Part shown: positions 61,220 through 64,000 of the stretch, piece by piece
Position numbering within the stretch: position 1 is the stretch's first letter
Layout: each line of letters begins with the position of its first letter
Assembly (NCBI RefSeq): GCF_000972845.2
Contig: NC_040012.1
Coordinates: 7,596,097-7,660,096, forward strand
Length of the DNA stretch: 64,000 nucleotides
Direction of reading: 5' to 3'
DNA from: Larimichthys crocea
Taxonomy: Eukaryota > Chordata > Actinopteri > Sciaenidae
Program-made: the position numbers and the translations under genes
Notes under the pieces: generated by a model
What the model saw: only the letters and a program-made list of their open reading frames with translations
The model's database searches: none
Told to the model about the DNA's origin: nothing

Positions 61220-62087
61220 GTGTGTACAAAGCACCTCCTGAGCACTCATGAGTTTTTGTGTGCCGTTCCCATTCTTCAGGCTGATTTATTGGCCAGGCTT
61301 GTGACTCTGGATAACTATAAGCTGCTCAAACAGAGTTTTATTATCAGCCAACGAGAGCAGCTTTGACCTTTCCAATCTACTTTTACATTCATCTTCCCGC
61401 AGCGTCTTTTCAGTTGTGAGAAATAAGCCCTGACAGCGTTGTGTCACATGAACAACGTAGCCTCTGCGATGTTTACAAAAATGTTGAATTTCACGTTACA
61501 AAATTAGCTGTGAAATGCTGATTGGACAGTTTTTTTTTTATTCTCTGCAGGAAAAGCTTTAAAGATTTTCTTAAAAATGACTTTAAAGTTGAATTATATA
61601 ACAAGATATTTGAATATGTAAATAATCTAGAGTCACGGCTGCATCATTTTCATTTCACTGACATGTCCAACTACACGTGTGTGTCCTTATTCAAAGTACT
61701 TGTGTTGTGGTTTAGCCTGTTATTTAGTGCATTATGTTCTCACTTCATTCTCACTGCTGACCTTATTAACTATCAAATGACAGTTTATAAGGTCTTCCAT
61801 CGAGCGAGTTTCATGCGCCTCATCCAGGTTTTAAACTGGGCAGCGGCGTCATAACGTGTGTCATACAGACTCAGTCACGTGACAGCGGCCATTCATCAGC
61901 CATGTTGCATTTCTACAACTCTGTTTTTATTCGTGGCACAGTATGATGCTAGTCTGGTCCTCCTCTCCTCTCCTCCCCCCCGTTCCTCTGTTTTACTGTC
62001 TGTCCCTCTCCCTCCTTTTCCTCTCCTGTTGCCCTCGTTAATATGATTAATTCAACGCCGGTTTCTTCCTCTCTGCCTCTCTTCCAG
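61220..62087 (+). other. intron inside D1
   Basis: A 0.87-kb intron. The 110-aa open frame at 61522-61854 is AT-rich with no PTP or other domain and is not supported. A long pyrimidine tract (61960-62087) ends in CTCTCTTCCAG. Confidence 0.88.
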
Positions 62088-62164
62088 ATGATCACTCCCG
62101 TGTCAGGCTGCAGGCCCTGGAGGGGGAACAGAGCTCCGATTACATTAATGCAAATTACGTTGAT
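62088..62164 (+). CDS. ptprk: ptprk exon: phosphatase domain D1, second segment
   Basis: This 77-nt exon (phase 1 in, phase 0 out) encodes YDHSRVRLQALEGEQSSDYI followed by NANYVD. It carries PTP motif 2 (DHSRVRL) and motif 3 (DYINANYVD), both core structural elements of the catalytic domain. The acceptor is CTCTTCCAG and the donor GTAAGT. The next expected segment (beginning GYHRPN in human, from memory) is not found before 64000, so the WPD loop and the HCSAGAGRTG-type signature lie outside the window. Confidence 0.96.
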
Positions 62165-62319
62165 GTAAGTACACACACCAGCCAGCGCCACCAACGCAAA
62201 GGTCACTGCGCTTCCTCTCGGGGAGAGAGAGGGCGCTGGTGCAGACGTCGCGGGGGGCCTGAGGGACAAAACAGCCCCTGCTGCCTGCCCATCATATCCA
62301 CACACACATGCACGACAGA

Positions 62320-62338
62320 CACACACACACACACACAC
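62320..62338. repeat. (CA)n microsatellite
   Basis: About nine CA units, preceded by a shorter CA run at 62299-62307. Confidence 0.88.
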
Positions 62339-62608
62339 GGTGCCTTTATACTCAACTTTAGAGGACTGCTGTATCACTCTATTCATTGGATGTATTAAGA
62401 GGAATGAAGATCAGAGGCTGACAGTGCTGGGAGAGAGAAAAGGCAAACCAGCACACAGGGGAAACTGAGGTTATAGTTTTTAGACTTTTCTTTGAACAAC
62501 AGTATGAGAACCAAAAAAAAAGAGAGAACAAAAGAGAGAAGTTCCATGGATGATTAATTCATTAAAAAGTTAGAGCGATGGCTGAAACTGAAAAAAAATG
62601 AATAGACA

Positions 62609-62692
62609 ATGCACAGAAAGAGCACAATACAGTGCCTTGAACATCACGGAATGCACAGAAAGAGCACAATACAGTGCCTTGAACATCACGGA
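62609..62692. repeat. perfect 42-bp tandem duplication
   Basis: Units 62609-62650 and 62651-62692 are identical over all 42 bases, starting ATGCACAGAAAGAGC and ending GAACATCACGGA. Perfect identity in an intron suggests a recent event or an assembly duplication. It creates a repeated peptide on the minus strand that I do not regard as coding. Confidence 0.95.
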
Positions 62693-63453
62693 GAAGCAAA
62701 TAAATGGATAGAAATGAGCTTGGAATAAGTTCAAGAGAAAGATTCAACAACCTTTTCTAACTAAATGACAATGTCATCAACTGCTATCACACAAATGATT
62801 CAGGTCGGCTGCTTTTAAGGTATAATTTAAGGTAACCACTTGGTTGAGCTTAGAGAGATAATAGATCGCCGTCGTCGTAAAAAAAGAACATTGCTCTCCG
62901 GTGTCAAGGTCTTTGTACACTAACCATCCACATCAATCTCCTCCATGAGATGTTTTGTAACCTGATAACAAAATCATACAACTGCTGCCTTTCACTTCCA
63001 CAAGAGGACAGTCATTATTTGCACAATCATTGTCAATGTCTGGTCATTTTAAGCAACCGAACAGACATTTTCTGGTGAGGACACTCCATGTGGAGCAGCT
63101 GCTTTTTCCCCCTCCGCTGTTGGAGGGACTAGTGGATGAAAGTACACGCAGCATTTATCTGAAGAGAGTTCTGTTGTACGTCTTACCACAGGAAAGCCAC
63201 TCGAGCATACCTTTACAGTGGGTAAAAGTCATTAAAAAGTGGCGTGAGACATGCCTATCGTTGAAAACAGATCCAGCTCCACTTAGCTCGCACAATATAG
63301 AACCTCCTGATCTGACCCGATTCGGTGTTGATAGCAGTGTTACTAGCAGGATGTGACCAGTCACAGCAGCTCATTGGCCTCTTTGAGCAGATGCTTCCGC
63401 TCCATGTGTAATGGCCTGGTGATGTACCTGACTTCCTAAGTGGTTTTCTGCTC

Positions 63454-63480
63454 GAGAGAGAGAGAGAGAGAGAGAGAGAA
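63454..63480. repeat. (GA)13 microsatellite
   Basis: About thirteen GA units near the end of the window. Confidence 0.9.
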
Positions 63481-64000
63481 CTCTCACTCCGTCTCCCATC
63501 TTCTCTTCCCCCCGCCCCTCTAATGTGGTAATTTGTAATCTCTTGTTACGCTTTCAAACATAAATTCATAATGCAAGGTGTGCCACGGCAAATGCAGGGG
63601 GCTTAAATTATTTACCTTTCCCACTATTCAGTTTATGGCCCATTATGCTGCGAAAAGGGGCGCCGCGGAGAAGACTCTTACAATAGACAGGCCCCCATTA
63701 TAAGATAAGAATATACGCATATTAAAGAGGGTCCTGATTGAAAAGGATTTCCACTGCTCTGCCAGCTTCGTTGAAAAAGTGCTTAGTAGAAATGCAGGCA
63801 GATGGGTAATGATGTTTTCGCTCTTCAGAAAGCTTTTTAACACATCTAGAAGCTTGTCCTGCCCAATAAACTCTTATGTGTCGAACATTTCCCACAGTGT
63901 TTGTTATTGTACTCTATTATACTGCAGATTATTTCGAGTAAGCAGAACCAGTCGGGTATGTTTCTTTTCTCTGCAGCTGATTGAGTATTTTTATAGTGTA

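Larger units (their letters stand above)
1..64000 (+). other. ptprk: ptprk locus, internal part of the gene
   Basis: One multi-exon gene occupies the whole window. It encodes receptor-type tyrosine-protein phosphatase kappa, a type I membrane protein of the R2B family (MAM, Ig, four FN3, transmembrane, juxtamembrane, two PTP domains) that acts in homophilic cell-cell adhesion and dephosphorylates junctional proteins. Sixteen exons (thirteen core, three probable cassettes) are visible with AG/GT borders and matching phases. The kappa assignment rests on the juxtamembrane text KLAKKRKETLNSTRQEMTV and MDKSYTEQGTNCDEALSF, which I recall as close to human PTPRK and unlike PTPRM, PTPRT or PTPRU. 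The MAM and Ig exons precede the window, and most of D1 and all of D2 follow it. Introns are large, up to about 14 kb. Which teleost paralogue this is, if more than one exists, cannot be told from here. Confidence 0.93.
62165..64000 (+). other. intron inside D1 (3' end outside the window)
   Basis: The start of the next intron. It holds a CA run at 62320-62338, a perfect 42-bp tandem duplication at 62609-62692 and a GA run at 63454-63480. No further PTP exon is recognisable up to the end of the window. Confidence 0.85.

Noticed and set aside
61522..61854. 110-aa open frame between the two D1 exons
   Set aside because: The sequence is AT-rich and does not encode PTP motifs. The flanking exons already join in phase without it.
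62562..62750. Minus-strand open frame with a duplicated DVQGTVLCSFCA peptide
   Set aside because: The repetition is only the translation of the 42-bp tandem duplication, and there is no other coding evidence.
63975..64000. CTCTGCAG followed by sequence at the window end, considered as the next D1 exon
   Set aside because: The following bases read LIEYFYS or contain stops and do not resemble the expected GYHRPN segment.

Overview
The window is a piece of a teleost fish genome, most likely a percomorph. It has long AT-rich introns, vertebrate-type splice sites, many CA/GT and CT microsatellites, and copies of dispersed repeats of a style I associate with perch-like fish. There is no bacterial-type gene organisation. 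I recognise one gene, on the + strand, which crosses the whole window: the receptor-type protein tyrosine phosphatase kappa gene (ptprk, R2B subfamily). Its first exons (signal peptide, MAM, Ig) lie upstream of base 1. The rest of the catalytic domains lies beyond base 64000.

Layout. Bases 4025-35731 carry the fibronectin type III region: FN3-1 at 4025-4318, FN3-2 at 18343-18651, FN3-3 split over 20320-20429 and 25454-25655, FN3-4 split over 26353-26455 and 35458-35731. A 37-base stem exon (38193-38229) and the transmembrane exon (40494-40629) follow. The cytoplasmic juxtamembrane region is split over 42022-56909. It contains two core exons (49940-50217 and 52767-52847), three small frame-preserving exons that look like alternative cassettes (30 nt at 42022, 27 nt at 53512, 12 nt at 55407), and an exon ending in the wedge helices (56716-56909). 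The first two pieces of phosphatase domain D1 are at 61132-61219 and 62088-62164. Every junction joins in phase, giving one continuous reading frame of 2183 nt without the cassettes.

Biology. R2B phosphatases are homophilic cell-adhesion receptors. The FN3 repeats carry N-glycosylation sites and a furin-type processing site. The transmembrane segment connects them to tandem intracellular phosphatase domains.

Most unusual observations. (1) A coding minisatellite of four 30-bp units in exon 49940-50217 adds about 40 residues (unit RSECALTLNG) to the juxtamembrane segment, and all differences between units are synonymous. (2) Three small in-frame cassette exons are clustered around the membrane-proximal region, including a 12-nt microexon with the flanking signature of a neural microexon. 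(3) Three same-strand copies of one dispersed repeat fall within about 6 kb, and at least three copies of a second, inverted-repeat element are present. I saw no nested protein gene, RNA gene or CRISPR array.
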